From NCBI RefSeq assembly GCF_036002945.1, contig NZ_CP108529.1:3038001-3102000 (forward strand): a DNA stretch of 64,000 nt. Direction: 5' to 3'. The stretch comes from Streptomyces sp. NBC_01224. GTDB taxonomy: Bacteria > Actinomycetota > Actinomycetes > Streptomycetales > Streptomycetaceae. The translations under genes were made by a program, and so were the position numbers. The notes beneath the pieces were generated by a model, which saw only the letters and a list, made by a program, of their open reading frames with translations, did not search any database and had not been told where the DNA came from. This document shows, in pieces, positions 44,527-53,441 of this stretch. Positions within the stretch are counted from its first letter, which is position 1, and each line of letters begins with the position of its first letter.

Positions 44527-45483
44527 ATGACCGCAAGCACCACACGTCGTACGGCCGCGAAGTCCCGGATTGCAGCCGTCGGCGCCATCGCGGTCGCCGG
44601 CACCATGCTGCTGACCGCCTGCGGCGACCAGACGAACTCGGACACCCCGAAGAAGGAGGGCGGCAGCGAGAACAGCGCACCGCTCTTCGCCAAGCTGCCG
44701 GCGGACATCCAGAAGGCCGGCGTCATCAAGGTCGGCACTGACGCCACATACGCCCCGATGGAGATCAAGCAGGGCGAGAAGATCGTCGGTGTCGACCCCG
44801 ACATCGCCGCGGCCCTGGGCAAGCAGCTCGGTGTGAGGTTCGAGTTCACCTCCGGCACCTTCGACACCCTGCTCGGTGCACTGCCCACCGGCCGCTACGA
44901 CATGGTCATGTCCTCCATGAGCGACACCAAGGCCCGCCAGGAAGGTCTGGACAGCAAGGGCAAGAAGACCGGTACGGGTGTCGACTTCGTCGACTACTTC
45001 ACCGCCAGCACCGGCATCCTGGTGAAGAAGGGCAACCCGGAAGGCATCAAGTCCGTCGACGACCTGTGCGGCAAGAAGCTCGCCGTCCAGCGCGGTACGA
45101 CGTACGAGACCGCCGCCAAGAACCTGTCGGCCAAGTGCGCGACGGACGGCAGGGCGAAGATCTCCATCGAGGCGTTCTCGACCGACGCCGAGGCCCAGAC
45201 CCGGGTCAAGTCGGGCGGCGCCGTCGCCGACCTGAACGACTCCCCGGTCGCCGCGTACATCGCCAAGTCGGCGGGCGGCGGCAACGACTTCGAGGCCATC
45301 GCCAACAAGGGGGACGCCGGCCCGTTCGGTATCGCGGTCGACAAGAAGAACACGCAGCTGCGTGACGCGCTCCGGGCCGCCGTGGACGCGATCATTACCG
45401 ACGGCACCTACAAGGCCGCTCTCGACAAGTGGGGCGCCGGTGACGGTGCGGTCACCAAAGCAGTCGTCAACGGCGGCTCCTGA
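44527..45483 (+). CDS. Amino-acid ABC transporter substrate-binding lipoprotein
   Basis: A 318-residue exported lipoprotein with a signal peptide (about 1-36) and lipobox L-L-T-A-C. The remainder is a family-3 solute-binding protein (GVIKVGTDATYAPMEIKQGE...VGVDPDIAAALGKQLGV, later VQRGTTYETAAKNLS). This type usually binds polar or acidic amino acids such as glutamate or glutamine. GGAGG is 8 nt before ATG. The permease and ATPase genes follow, so it is the first gene of the operon. Confidence 0.93.
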   Translation: MTASTTRRTAAKSRIAAVGAIAVAGTMLLTACGDQTNSDTPKKEGGSENSAPLFAKLPADIQKAGVIKVGTDATYAPMEIKQGEKIVGVDPDIAAALGKQLGVRFEFTSGTFDTLLGALPTGRYDMVMSSMSDTKARQEGLDSKGKKTGTGVDFVDYFTASTGILVKKGNPEGIKSVDDLCGKKLAVQRGTTYETAAKNLSAKCATDGRAKISIEAFSTDAEAQTRVKSGGAVADLNDSPVAAYIAKSAGGGNDFEAIANKGDAGPFGIAVDKKNTQLRDALRAAVDAIITDGTYKAALDKWGAGDGAVTKAVVNGGS

Positions 45484-45510
45484 CCCGCGCACCGCTGAAG
45501 GGCAGTCGTT

Positions 45511-46449
45511 GTGAACAACAAGATCAAGAAGATTCCGTCCGGGGTGATACCCGCGCCGGACAGGGTCCCGCCCCAGGCCATCAAGGCCATCCCGGTACGC
45601 CACTACGGGCGCTGGGTCAGCGCCGTAGTCGTGCTCGCGTTGCTCGTCGGGCTTGCGTACGCCTTCTCGCAGGGCGACGTGCGCTGGGCGACCGTGCCGG
45701 ACAAGCTCTTCGACGCCAGCATTTTGACCGGCCTCCGGAACACGGTCTACATCAGCGTGGCCTCCATGGCCCTGGGCCTGGTGCTCGGCGTGCTGTTCGC
45801 CGTGATGCGCTTGTCCAAGAACCCGGTGACCAGCGCGATCGCCTGGCTGTACATCTGGTTCTTCCGGGGCACTCCGGTCTATGTGCAGCTGCTCATATGG
45901 TTCAACCTCGCCCTGATCTTCCCGATCCTCGACATCGGGTTCTACCGGGACGAGATGACCGATGTCATGACTCCGTTCCTGGCCGCCCTGCTGGGCCTCG
46001 GCCTCAATGAGGGCGCGTACATGGCGGAGATCGTCCGGGCCGGCATCCAGTCGGTGGACGAGGGCCAGACCGAGGCATCCCACGCGCTGGGCATGACCCA
46101 GGCGAAGACCATGCGGCGTGTGGTGCTGCCGCAGTCGATGCGGGTGATCATCCCGCCGACGGGCAACGAGTTCATCAACATGCTCAAGACGTCGTCGCTG
46201 GTCGTCGCCGTCCAGTACCAGGATCTGCTGCGCAGCGCCCAGGACATCGCGGCCACCTCGTTCGCGGTGATGGAGATGCTGTTCGTCGCCTCGATCTGGT
46301 ACCTGGCCCTGACGAGTGTGTTCAGCGTCGGCCAGTACTACCTGGAGCGCCGCTACGCCCGAGGGTCGCTGCGAGCCCTGCCGCCCACTCCGCTGCAGCG
46401 CCTGCGAGCCAACCTGAACCTGTTCCGTCGTTCGGAGGTGGCCCGATGA
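45511..46449 (+). CDS. Amino-acid ABC transporter permease
   Basis: A 312-residue membrane protein of the HisM/GlnP type with the first helix about 30-50 and the EAA loop [34 protein letters not shown], which contacts the ATPase. The cytoplasmic N-terminal tail (~30 residues) is longer than usual. GTG 45511 starts 27 nt after the binding-protein stop, and its own end overlaps the ATPase start (ATGA). As a single permease gene it should form a homodimer. Confidence 0.93.
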   Translation: MNNKIKKIPSGVIPAPDRVPPQAIKAIPVRHYGRWVSAVVVLALLVGLAYAFSQGDVRWATVPDKLFDASILTGLRNTVYISVASMALGLVLGVLFAVMRLSKNPVTSAIAWLYIWFFRGTPVYVQLLIWFNLALIFPILDIGFYRDEMTDVMTPFLAALLGLGLNEGAYMAEIVRAGIQSVDEGQTEASHALGMTQAKTMRRVVLPQSMRVIIPPTGNEFINMLKTSSLVVAVQYQDLLRSAQDIAATSFAVMEMLFVASIWYLALTSVFSVGQYYLERRYARGSLRALPPTPLQRLRANLNLFRRSEVAR

Positions 46450-47213
46450 CCACGCACCCGATGGTGAAGGCCCAGGACGTCCACAAGTCCTTCGGTGCCG
46501 CGCACATCCTCAAGGGCATCGACCTGGAGGTCGCCCCGCGCGAGGTCTTCTGTCTGATCGGCCCGTCCGGTTCCGGCAAGTCGACCTTCCTGCGGTGCAT
46601 CAACCACCTGGAACAGATCAACGCCGGCCGACTGTACGTCGACGGCGAGCTGGTGGGCTACCGCCAGAAGGGCGACAAGCTCTACGAACTCAAGGACAGC
46701 GAAGTCGCTCTGAAGCGCCGGGACATCGGCATGGTCTTCCAGCGCTTCAACCTCTTCCCTCATATGACGGCGATCGAGAACGTCATGGAGGCCCCGGTCC
46801 AGGTCAAGGGCGAGGCGAAAGCAGTGGCCAGGGCCCGGGCGGAGCGGCTGCTGGACCGGGTGGGCCTGGCCGACAAGGCCAAGAACTACCCCTCCCAGCT
46901 CTCCGGCGGCCAGCAGCAGCGGGTGGCCATCGCCCGCGCCCTGGCCATGGAGCCGAAGCTGATGCTCTTCGACGAGCCGACGTCGGCGCTCGACCCGGAG
47001 CTGGTGGGCGATGTCCTGGACGTCATGCGCGATCTCGCGGAGGACGGCATGACGATGATCGTCGTGACCCATGAGATGGGCTTCGCCCGTGAGGTCGGCG
47101 ATGCGCTGGTCTTCATGGACGACGGCGTGGTGGTCGAGTCGGGCCACCCGCGCGACGTACTGACCAACCCGCAGCACGACCGGACGAAGTCGTTCCTGTC
47201 GAAGGTGCTCTAA
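46446..47213 (+). CDS. Amino-acid ABC transporter ATP-binding protein
   Basis: A 255-residue GlnQ/HisP-type ATPase with Walker [11 protein letters not shown]-loop [11 protein letters not shown], signature [15 protein letters not shown], Walker [15 protein letters not shown] and H-loop [11 protein letters not shown]. It is the last gene of the operon and is followed by a strong hairpin. Confidence 0.96.
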   Translation: MTTHPMVKAQDVHKSFGAAHILKGIDLEVAPREVFCLIGPSGSGKSTFLRCINHLEQINAGRLYVDGELVGYRQKGDKLYELKDSEVALKRRDIGMVFQRFNLFPHMTAIENVMEAPVQVKGEAKAVARARAERLLDRVGLADKAKNYPSQLSGGQQQRVAIARALAMEPKLMLFDEPTSALDPELVGDVLDVMRDLAEDGMTMIVVTHEMGFAREVGDALVFMDDGVVVESGHPRDVLTNPQHDRTKSFLSKVL

Positions 47214-47224
47214 CAACGCAGAAG

Positions 47225-47262
47225 GAGGGCGGTACGGACCGATCCGGGTCCGCACCGCCCTC
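47225..47262. terminator. Terminator after the amino-acid ABC operon
   Basis: GAGGGCGGTACGGACC (47225-47240) pairs with GGTCCGCACCGCCCTC (47247-47262) with one mismatch, followed by TTCTTCTCC-like sequence. It also serves the opposing gene at 47302. Confidence 0.85.
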
Positions 47263-47301
47263 TTCTCCGTGCCCCTGCCCCTGCCCTCTGCTTTCTGTTC
47301 T

Positions 47302-48069
47302 CTACTTCTTCGGCATCAGTTCCGGGCTGAGCATCAGGGTCCGCATCTGGACGCGGGTGAGCGGCGGGGTCTTGAGGAGCGGGCCCTGCGCCTGCGCGCT
47401 CTTGAGACCGGTGCTGCTGCGGACGGCCAGCAGTCCGCCGTCCTTCAGGGTGAGCCGGCCGACGAGCTCGGGCCCCCACAGGGGTGTGCCCCCGTACTTC
47501 ATCGGGTCGCTCCAGGTGGTCAGCACCCGCCCGTCCGGGAGCTCCTCGCGTACGCAGTCCGCCGGACGATGCTCCCCACGGTTCGGCTTGCACAGATCCG
47601 CGGCCGGGTCGAGTCCGCCGAACTTCTTCGCGACGGACTCCGCGGCCATCATGCTGACGGTGAGATAGCCGACGCCGCCGTCCCTGCGGACGGCGTACTG
47701 CCCATCCAGCGGCCCCACCGGGTTTTCCTTGGCCTGCTCGGGGGTGGCGTTCTTGATGATGACCGCCAGCGAGACCTGTTCGACGCTCCCCACGTCCTTG
47801 GGCAGCAGATTGACCAACTGCTTGGCCCTGTCGGTGTTTTCCGCGAGCCCGGCCGGGGCGGCGACCGACGACTCCTTCGGTTTCGTCCCCGAGGCGAGAC
47901 CCGGTACCGCGACCACTCCGGCGGCAACCACGGCGAGTGCGGCCGCCGATACGGTGACCCGGCGCCGCAGTCGCACCCGGGCGGCTCCGGCGTACACCGC
48001 CTGGGTGGAGATGACCGGCTGTCCCGCGTCCGCGGCAACCCGCCCCAACAGCTCATGCACGTCGTTCAT
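47302..48069 (-). CDS. Membrane-anchored protein partner of SigE-family sigma factor
   Basis: A 255-residue protein with a ~40-residue cytoplasmic N-terminus (MNDVHELLGRVAADAGQPVI), a single transmembrane helix (about 38-58, VTVSAAALAVVAAGVVAVPGL) and an external domain with two cysteines (DLCKPNRGEHRPADCV). The start overlaps the sigma stop (ATGA). Topology and position suggest an anti-sigma-like regulator, although no zinc finger is present. Confidence 0.7.
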   Translation of the reverse strand: MNDVHELLGRVAADAGQPVISTQAVYAGAARVRLRRRVTVSAAALAVVAAGVVAVPGLASGTKPKESSVAAPAGLAENTDRAKQLVNLLPKDVGSVEQVSLAVIIKNATPEQAKENPVGPLDGQYAVRRDGGVGYLTVSMMAAESVAKKFGGLDPAADLCKPNRGEHRPADCVREELPDGRVLTTWSDPMKYGGTPLWGPELVGRLTLKDGGLLAVRSSTGLKSAQAQGPLLKTPPLTRVQMRTLMLSPELMPKK

Positions 48070-48554
48070 ACGAATTCCTCTGCCATCTCGGCGCGCAGCG
48101 CCGCCAACCCCCGAGCCGCGTGGCTCTTGACCGTGTTCTCCCGCATCCCGAGCAGTTCGGCCGTGGCCTCGACGCTCAGGTCCTCCCAGTAGCGCAGCAC
48201 CAGTACGGCTCGCTGCTTGGCCGTGAGCCGGGCGAGGGCCGCCCGCACCGCGAGGCCGGTGTCCGTGTCGGGCGCATGGCCCTCACGGTCGGGCAGTTCG
48301 CCGTACGACTGTTCGCGCCGCCAGAACCGGCGGCGGGCCGCGATGTAGGTGTTGACCAGGGTCTTGCGTGCGTACGCCTCGATGTTGTCGAGCCGCCCGT
48401 GCCTCCGTCCGCCGAGCACCACTTTGACCAGCGTCGCCTGGACCAGGTCCTCGGCCTCGTGCCGGTCGCCGCACAGCAGGTACGCGCTGCGGAACAGCGC
48501 GGTACGTCTGCCCTCGACGAAGGCGTGCAGCGCGGCATCGTCATCGATCCGCAT
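48066..48554 (-). CDS. SigE-family RNA polymerase sigma factor
   Basis: A 162-residue short ECF-like sigma factor of the actinobacterial SigE family. Region 2 is in ALFRSAYLLCGDRHEAEDLVQATLVKV, and region 4 in LTAKQRAVLVLRYWEDLSVEATAELLGMRENTVKSHAARGLAAL. The downstream membrane protein is coupled to it. The regulon is unknown. Confidence 0.92.
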   Translation of the reverse strand: MRIDDDAALHAFVEGRRTALFRSAYLLCGDRHEAEDLVQATLVKVVLGGRRHGRLDNIEAYARKTLVNTYIAARRRFWRREQSYGELPDREGHAPDTDTGLAVRAALARLTAKQRAVLVLRYWEDLSVEATAELLGMRENTVKSHAARGLAALRAEMAEEFV

Positions 48555-48654
48555 CGTCAGCGCCCCTCTCCGGGCCCGCGGGTGCGGACCGTCTCACCCT
48601 TCCAGTGCGGCGGGACGCACAGCGGGTTGCAGCAGAGGACAGGAAAATAAAAGA

Positions 48655-48682
48655 GGCGGTACGGGCCGCTGCCCGTACCGCC
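48655..48682. terminator. Terminator of the methyltransferase gene
   Basis: GGCGGTACGGGC (48655-48666), 4-nt loop, GCCCGTACCGCC (48671-48682), a perfect 12-bp stem. In the leftward direction it follows the methyltransferase stop by about 20 nt, and an A-rich run at 48642-48652 gives a U tract, so this is a near-classical intrinsic terminator. Confidence 0.88.
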
Positions 48683-48702
48683 CCTTCCTGCGCATGCTGC
48701 CG

Positions 48703-49464
48703 CTACTTCACGGCCAGCACCAGACTGTCCGACGGGGATGCCCAGACGGCCCGCGCCTCACCGAACCCCGCCTCGCGCAGGGTGTCGGAGTGCCACCGCA
48801 CGGACGGCATGTCGCCGTCCGCGTGCTCGCCGTAGATCTCGTACCGCTCCGCGGTCGGCCCGGCAAGGACCGGGTCCTTGGCGGCGAGGTCCCACCAGTC
48901 CGCCCAGTCCAGAGCACCCTCGGCCTTGGCACGGTCCATGGTCGCGTGGCGATGGGCGCGTTCGGCCGCGTTGATACGGGGGGTCCCGGTGTCGATCATG
49001 TGGTCGGCGTTCATGAACACCCCGCCGTCCCTGACGAGCCCGCCGATCCGCCGGTAGAGCGCGGTGAGCGGTTCGGTGTGCAGCCAGTGCAGGGCGGTGG
49101 CGGTGAGGACGGCGTCGTACGAGTCGTACGGCAACTCCCCTGCCCAGTCCGGGTCCTTGAGGTCGGCGGTGACGAAGCTGACGCGCTCGTCGCCGTCGAA
49201 GTGGCCGCGGGCGATGGCGAGGAGCGCCGGGTCGAGGTCGACGCCCGTGCTGGTGGCCTCGGGGAACCGCTTGAGCAGCCGGTCCGTAATACTTCCCGTA
49301 CCGCATGCGAGGTCGAGCACTCTCGGCCGGGGCCCCACAATGGCCTCGACCATGTCCAGCATCACCCGGAACCGTTCCTCGCGGTCGGGCATGTACCACT
49401 CCTGCTGCCGGTCCCAGCTCGCCTGCCAGGCCGCCCAGTCAGTACCTGTCGTTGTCTCCGCCAC
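48703..49464 (-). CDS. Class I SAM-dependent methyltransferase
   Basis: A 253-residue methyltransferase with motif I VLDLACGTGSITDRLL, acidic end of beta-2 in GVDLDPALLAIARG and motif in SYDAVLTATALHWL. The preferred start is GTG 49464, with GGGAGG 7 nt upstream. Substrate unknown; family resemblance is to small-molecule methyltransferases. It is divergent from the CGNR regulator gene, and the two share an inverted repeat. Confidence 0.85.
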   Translation of the reverse strand: MAETTTGTDWAAWQASWDRQQEWYMPDREERFRVMLDMVEAIVGPRPRVLDLACGTGSITDRLLKRFPEATSTGVDLDPALLAIARGHFDGDERVSFVTADLKDPDWAGELPYDSYDAVLTATALHWLHTEPLTALYRRIGGLVRDGGVFMNADHMIDTGTPRINAAERAHRHATMDRAKAEGALDWADWWDLAAKDPVLAGPTAERYEIYGEHADGDMPSVRWHSDTLREAGFGEARAVWASPSDSLVLAVK

Positions 49465-49476
49465 GAGGAACCTCCC

Positions 49477-49511
49477 ATGTAATACCCTGGAACAGCAAAA
49501 GCCCATTACAT
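49477..49511. promoter_or_regulatory. Inverted repeat between methyltransferase and CGNR genes
   Basis: ATGTAAT (49477-49483) and ATTACAT (49505-49511) are exact inverted copies separated by 21 bp, in the 90-bp divergent promoter region. It is a candidate binding site for the CGNR protein encoded next to it. Confidence 0.45.
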
Positions 49512-49554
49512 CGTTCGCTGCACCGACTTTAGACCGACGCCGTAAGGACTACAA

Positions 49555-50184
49555 GTGGAACTGGCCTATTACTCGGACTATGCCGTGCGTCTGGTCAACA
49601 CCGAGGAGCCGGCCCGCAACAAGGACTCCCTCACCTCCGTCGAGGCGGTCCGCGAGCTGTTCGGCGCCAACGGACAGGCGGCCCGGCGGGCGACCGATGC
49701 GGATGTGACCCGCTTCCGGTCCGTACGGGCACGGCTGCGCGCGGTCTTCGAAGCGGCCGACGGCGGTGACGAGACACTCGCCGTCGACCTGCTCAACTCA
49801 CTGCTGCTGGAGTTCCCGGTCAGCCCGCAGATCTCCGGACACGATCTCCGCGACGAGGACGGCAAGCCGGACTGGCACATGCACCTGGCCGACCACCCGT
49901 CGAACGCGACGGCCGGGTACGCCGCCATCGCGGCGATGGGCCTCGCCTTCCATCTCACCTCGTACGGTGCGGACCGGCTCGGCCTGTGCGAGGCGGCGCC
50001 GTGCCGCAACGCCTACCTCGACACCTCGACCAACCGCTCCCGCCGCTACTGCTCGGACCGCTGCGCGACCCGCGCCAACGTCGCCGCCTACCGGGCCCGC
50101 AAGCGCCTGGAGACGGAACGGGCCGCCGACACCGGCCGCAGCGCGGAGACCGCCCAGGTCACCACACCCCACAGCGACCGCTGA
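49555..50184 (+). CDS. CGNR zinc-finger protein (putative regulator)
   Basis: A 209-residue protein of the ABATE/CGNR family: an N-terminal all-alpha/beta ABATE-like domain and a C-terminal CGNR zinc finger C-E-A-A-P-C-R-N-A-Y-L-D then NRSRRYCSDRCATRANVAAYRAR. The zinc ligands are the four Cys. Such proteins are believed to bind DNA or RNA as transcription factors. The GTG start at 49555 is used. Its 3' end overlaps the opposing sodX gene by about 97 nt. Confidence 0.88.
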   Translation: MELAYYSDYAVRLVNTEEPARNKDSLTSVEAVRELFGANGQAARRATDADVTRFRSVRARLRAVFEAADGGDETLAVDLLNSLLLEFPVSPQISGHDLRDEDGKPDWHMHLADHPSNATAGYAAIAAMGLAFHLTSYGADRLGLCEAAPCRNAYLDTSTNRSRRYCSDRCATRANVAAYRARKRLETERAADTGRSAETAQVTTPHSDR

Positions 50185-50546
50185 TCCTTCTTCAGTGGCC
50201 GGTAGCGCGCCCGGACCCTGGCCAGCACGAGCTCCTCGGGCACCGTCCCGTAATCCGTGCTGTCACCGCCCGCGAAGGTGTTGTCGGCCAGCACCCACCA
50301 GCCGCCCCGGCGGCGCTCGGCGGCCCGCTTGACGATCAGCAGATCCTGCTGGAACGGATGGCGCAGGATCACCACGTCCCCGGGGCGCACCGTCGCCCCG
50401 TACTGCACGAGCAGCCAGTCCCCGTGATGGAGCGTGGGCACCATCGACGGCCCCGTCACCTCCACCACCTGGAACGGCACGCGCGCAGCCAGCCCTCGCC
50501 CTGGCTGCTCCTGCGTCAGCTCAGGCAACTCCGGCACCTCCCGCAT
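50088..50546 (-). CDS. sodX: Nickel-type superoxide dismutase maturation protease
   Basis: A 152-residue S26-type signal peptidase-like protein with the catalytic Ser in VTGPSMVPTL and the Lys in LLIVKRAAERR, as in the SodX protease that cuts the 14-residue leader of SodN. No transmembrane helix is present, in line with cytoplasmic processing. I start at ATG 50546 (MREVPELPELTQ); ATG 50603 is an alternative that would add 19 residues. It is divergent from sodN. Confidence 0.9.
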   Translation of the reverse strand: MREVPELPELTQEQPGRGLAARVPFQVVEVTGPSMVPTLHHGDWLLVQYGATVRPGDVVILRHPFQQDLLIVKRAAERRRGGWWVLADNTFAGGDSTDYGTVPEELVLARVRARYRPLKKDQRSLWGVVTWAVSALRPVSAARSVSRRLRAR

Positions 50547-50726
50547 CTCTCCGGCACCTCCCCGGTCCGTCCAGTACACCGTCCCGTACAGCGTTCCGTA
50601 CATTCGGCCACTGGGCCCATCCTCACCCTGGACTTTTGGCCTAAGCCCATGGGGGCACCCACTGAATCCCGTCTCTCACGGAGTAATGTCCCACCTGAGA
50701 AGACGATCACGAGGAAGGACAGCTCA

Positions 50727-51122
50727 ATGCTTTCCCGCCTGTTTGCCCCCAAGGTGAAGGTCAGCGCCCACTGCGACCTGCCCTGCGGCGTGTACGACCC
50801 GGCCCAGGCCCGCATCGAGGCGGAGTCCGTCAAGGCCGTCCAGGAGAAGTACCAGGCCAACGAGGACCCGCACTTCCGGGCCCGCGCGGTGGTCATCAAG
50901 GAGCAGCGCGCCGAGCTCGCGAAGCACCACGTCTCGGTGCTGTGGAGCGACTACTTCAAGCCCCCGCACTTCGAGAAGTACCCGGAGCTGCACCAGCTGG
51001 TCAACGACGCCCTGAAGGCGCTGTCGGCCGCGAAGGCCTCCACGGACCCGGCGACGGGCCAGAAGGCGCTGGACTACATCGCCCAGATCGACAAGATCTT
51101 CTGGGAGACCAAGAAGGCCTGA
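50727..51122 (+). CDS. sodN: Nickel superoxide dismutase
   Basis: A 131-residue precursor. The leader is 14 residues (MLSRLFAPKVKVSA) and the mature protein begins H-C-D-L-P-C-G-V-Y-D-P, the nickel hook whose His1, Cys2 and Cys6 bind Ni. The rest is the four-helix bundle of SodN. GAGGAAGGA lies 8 nt before ATG. In Streptomyces sodN is induced by nickel, and its 3' UTR gives a small RNA acting on sodF. Here a recombinase remnant begins within ~45 bp of the stop. Confidence 0.98.
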   Translation: MLSRLFAPKVKVSAHCDLPCGVYDPAQARIEAESVKAVQEKYQANEDPHFRARAVVIKEQRAELAKHHVSVLWSDYFKPPHFEKYPELHQLVNDALKALSAAKASTDPATGQKALDYIAQIDKIFWETKKA

Positions 51123-51164
51123 TCTCTGGCCAGGCCATCTGACCTGCGGTTTCGCGGGTCGAGG

Positions 51165-51969
51165 TCGCCTGCCTTGACCGCACCCGGTCCGCAGTCCGCC
51201 GAGCACGGCGTCCATGACGGCCCGGGTGCGGTCTTCTTCGCCCGGCCACAGGTGCGCGTAGATCCGCAGCGTGATGACCGCGGAAGCGTGGCCGAGGACG
51301 AGCTGGACCTGCTTGATGCTCGCGCCGCCGGCGATGAAGGCGGAGGCGAAGGAGTGGCGCGGGTCGTGGGTCACCATGTGTGGCAGCTCGACGGGCTTAC
51401 GACCTCGCGCTCGGCCGCCTCGTTTTCTGCTGCCTGGAGTGCGCGGCGAGCGCAGTTCCATTCAGTCTTCCAGCGACGGTAGTTGAGGGGCTCGCCCTCC
51501 TCCATCGTGAACAGCCACTCCTTGGAGGGGCCTCGTGGCGAGGTGCGTGAGGAGCGCGTCGGTGACGACCTCGCCAACCGGGACGGTACCCCGGGACTTG
51601 GTGGTCTTCGCCGGGCCGATCTTTCCGGACCGGAGACGCTGACGCCCGACGCGAATGGCGCCGGCCCCGAAGTCGACGTCCGACACCCTGAGGCCGAGCA
51701 ACTCGCCTATTCGCAAGCCTGATCCGGCGAGGGTGACGATCGCCGCCCGAATGTACGGCGGCATCAACACGGGCCATCGCCTCGACCTGCGCAACCGTGG
51801 GCGGCGTGACCTCCTCTTCCGGCATGGGCGGAAGGGTGATCCGGCGGCACGGGCTGGAGGCGATGATCTTGTCCTCGACGGCCGCGGCCATGAGGCGTAC
51901 GAGGACGTCGTAGACGTTGCGCACACCGCCGGGGCCGAGCTGCTCCGACAGGTTCTTGAACAGACTCAC
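51165..51969 (-). pseudogene. Frameshifted tyrosine recombinase (integrase)
   Basis: Pieces of one integrase are spread over three frames on the minus strand. LFKNLSEQLGPGGVRNVYDV and ASSPCRRITLPPMPEEEV (core-binding domain) lie near 51780-51969. IVTLAGSGLRIGELLGLRVSDVDFG, with the catalytic Arg, is near 51680. THDPRHSFASAFIAGGASIKQVQLVLGHASAVITLRIYAHLWP, with H-x-x-R, His and nucleophile Tyr, is near 51220-51390. At least two frameshifts separate them, so the protein is not made. The end runs without a stop into the antisense of sodN, so the 3' end was probably lost too. It is a relic of an integrative element. Confidence 0.85.
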
Positions 51970-51984
51970 GTACCGAGCAGAGAA

Positions 51985-52318
51985 GTTCGCTCAACGCGCC
52001 CGCAAATGCGGCCACCGAAGGACTCACCGCGGTGCAGCCGACCGCCGAGGACCACACGAAGCCACGAAGAAGACGTCCAGCACGCTGACACACTACCGAA
52101 ACGGGCTCTGGCCAGCAGGTTCTTGCAGTGGAAGCGGTCGCCCCGGTCGGAGACGACCTGGAGGCACGGCAGGACGGCGAGTCGGTCACGCCTCTCCTCA
52201 GGGCTTTCGTCCAGGACCGCACAGAAAAACCGCCGTTCCAATTGCGAACGTTCGCTGTAGCATGCCCGTGCCAGGGGGGCTGGCACGCAGGTCGGGATCG
52301 CGAGGGGGCGACTGGGGC
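51985..52318. other. Degenerate region between integrase relic and AraC gene
   Basis: About 330 bp without a credible gene. The segment near the integrase reads on the minus strand like broken recombinase N-terminal sequence. GC content falls around 52210-52260, which is probably the promoter region of the AraC-family gene. Confidence 0.45.
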
Positions 52319-53359
52319 ATGCTGGTCGAGACGGTGCTGCGGACGGAAGACGTACCACCCAAGGAGCGTTTCGACCGCTGGAGGGAACATCTGTCCCGGA
52401 CCCATGGGCCGGCGGAGATCCACAGCGCCGACGTGACCGACTTCCCTGCTTCGCAGCGCATCCTGAGCCTCGGCGCAATGCGCGTGTGGACGATGGAGCA
52501 CCCGCCGATGACCGTGCACCGGACGCCGGAGCTGATCCGACAGGCGGACCCGGGGCTGTACCACCTCTCCCTCCCCCTCTGCGGCAGGATGAGGATGACC
52601 CGGCCCGGCCGCGAGGCCGAGTACCACCCGTGCGATCTGGTGCTTCAGGACACCTCGCACCCCTACCTGATGCGTGCGGCGGCCGAAGGCCGCACGGGCA
52701 CCGTCCTGAGTACCGGGCTGCTCGTTCCCCGGGAACTGCTGCCGCTGCCGAAATGCGGCGTGGACAGGCTGATAGACCGTCCGATGTCCAGCCGGACGGG
52801 AATCGGTGCCCTGCTGGCCCAGTTCCTCACCCGGCTTGCGGCAGACGCGCACTCCTACGAGCCCTGCGACGGTCCGCGGCTCGGGACGGTCGCGGTCGAC
52901 CTGCTGTCCGCGCTCTTCGCCCATGCCCTCGCCGCGGACGAGTCCCGGCCGCCGGAAGGCCGTCGGCCGGTCCTCGCCCTGCGCATCCGGACCTACATCC
53001 AGGAGCATCTGCACGATCCGCAGTTGACGCCGCCCGGCATTGCGGCCGCACACCACATCTCCACCAGCTATCTGCACCGCCTCTTCGAGGAGGAGGACGA
53101 CACGGTGGCCACCTGGATCCGCCGCCAGCGTCTGGAGCGGGTCCGCCGCGACCTGGCCGACCCGGCACTGCGTTCCACCCCCATCCACGCCGTAGCCGCC
53201 CGCTGGGGGTTCCCCCGCGCCGCCGACTTCAGCCGCGCCTTCCGCACCGTCTATGGCCTCCCTCCCAGGGAGTACCGCCACCGTGCGCTGATCGCTCGGA
53301 CCGAGGTGGACGGGGACCGGAGTGGACACAATGCCAAGGAACAGTGCACGCAATGCTAA
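52319..53359 (+). CDS. AraC-family transcriptional regulator
   Basis: A 346-residue regulator. The N-terminal ~200 residues are an AraC-binding-like domain (ERFDRWREHLSRTHGP...LYHLSLPLCGRMRMTRPG), as in the NphR/AraC_binding_2 group. The C-terminal ~100 residues contain the two helix-turn-helices (LTPPGIAAAHHISTSYLHRLF and IHAVAARWGFPRAADFSRAF), then YGLPPREYR. ATG 52319 follows purine-rich sequence. The secreted-protein gene follows and may be a target. Confidence 0.9.
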   Translation: MLVETVLRTEDVPPKERFDRWREHLSRTHGPAEIHSADVTDFPASQRILSLGAMRVWTMEHPPMTVHRTPELIRQADPGLYHLSLPLCGRMRMTRPGREAEYHPCDLVLQDTSHPYLMRAAAEGRTGTVLSTGLLVPRELLPLPKCGVDRLIDRPMSSRTGIGALLAQFLTRLAADAHSYEPCDGPRLGTVAVDLLSALFAHALAADESRPPEGRRPVLALRIRTYIQEHLHDPQLTPPGIAAAHHISTSYLHRLFEEEDDTVATWIRRQRLERVRRDLADPALRSTPIHAVAARWGFPRAADFSRAFRTVYGLPPREYRHRALIARTEVDGDRSGHNAKEQCTQC

Positions 53360-53441
53360 TGACGTTCCATCAGGCCGACTGCATCCTGAGCTTCACGGAT
53401 TTCCGAACGGGAATTCCGGTGGAACGGGGAAAGGGATTTCC

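Noticed and set aside
44242..46083. Open frame of 613 codons opposite the amino-acid ABC transporter
   Set aside because: Antisense of two recognisable transporter genes; no domain.
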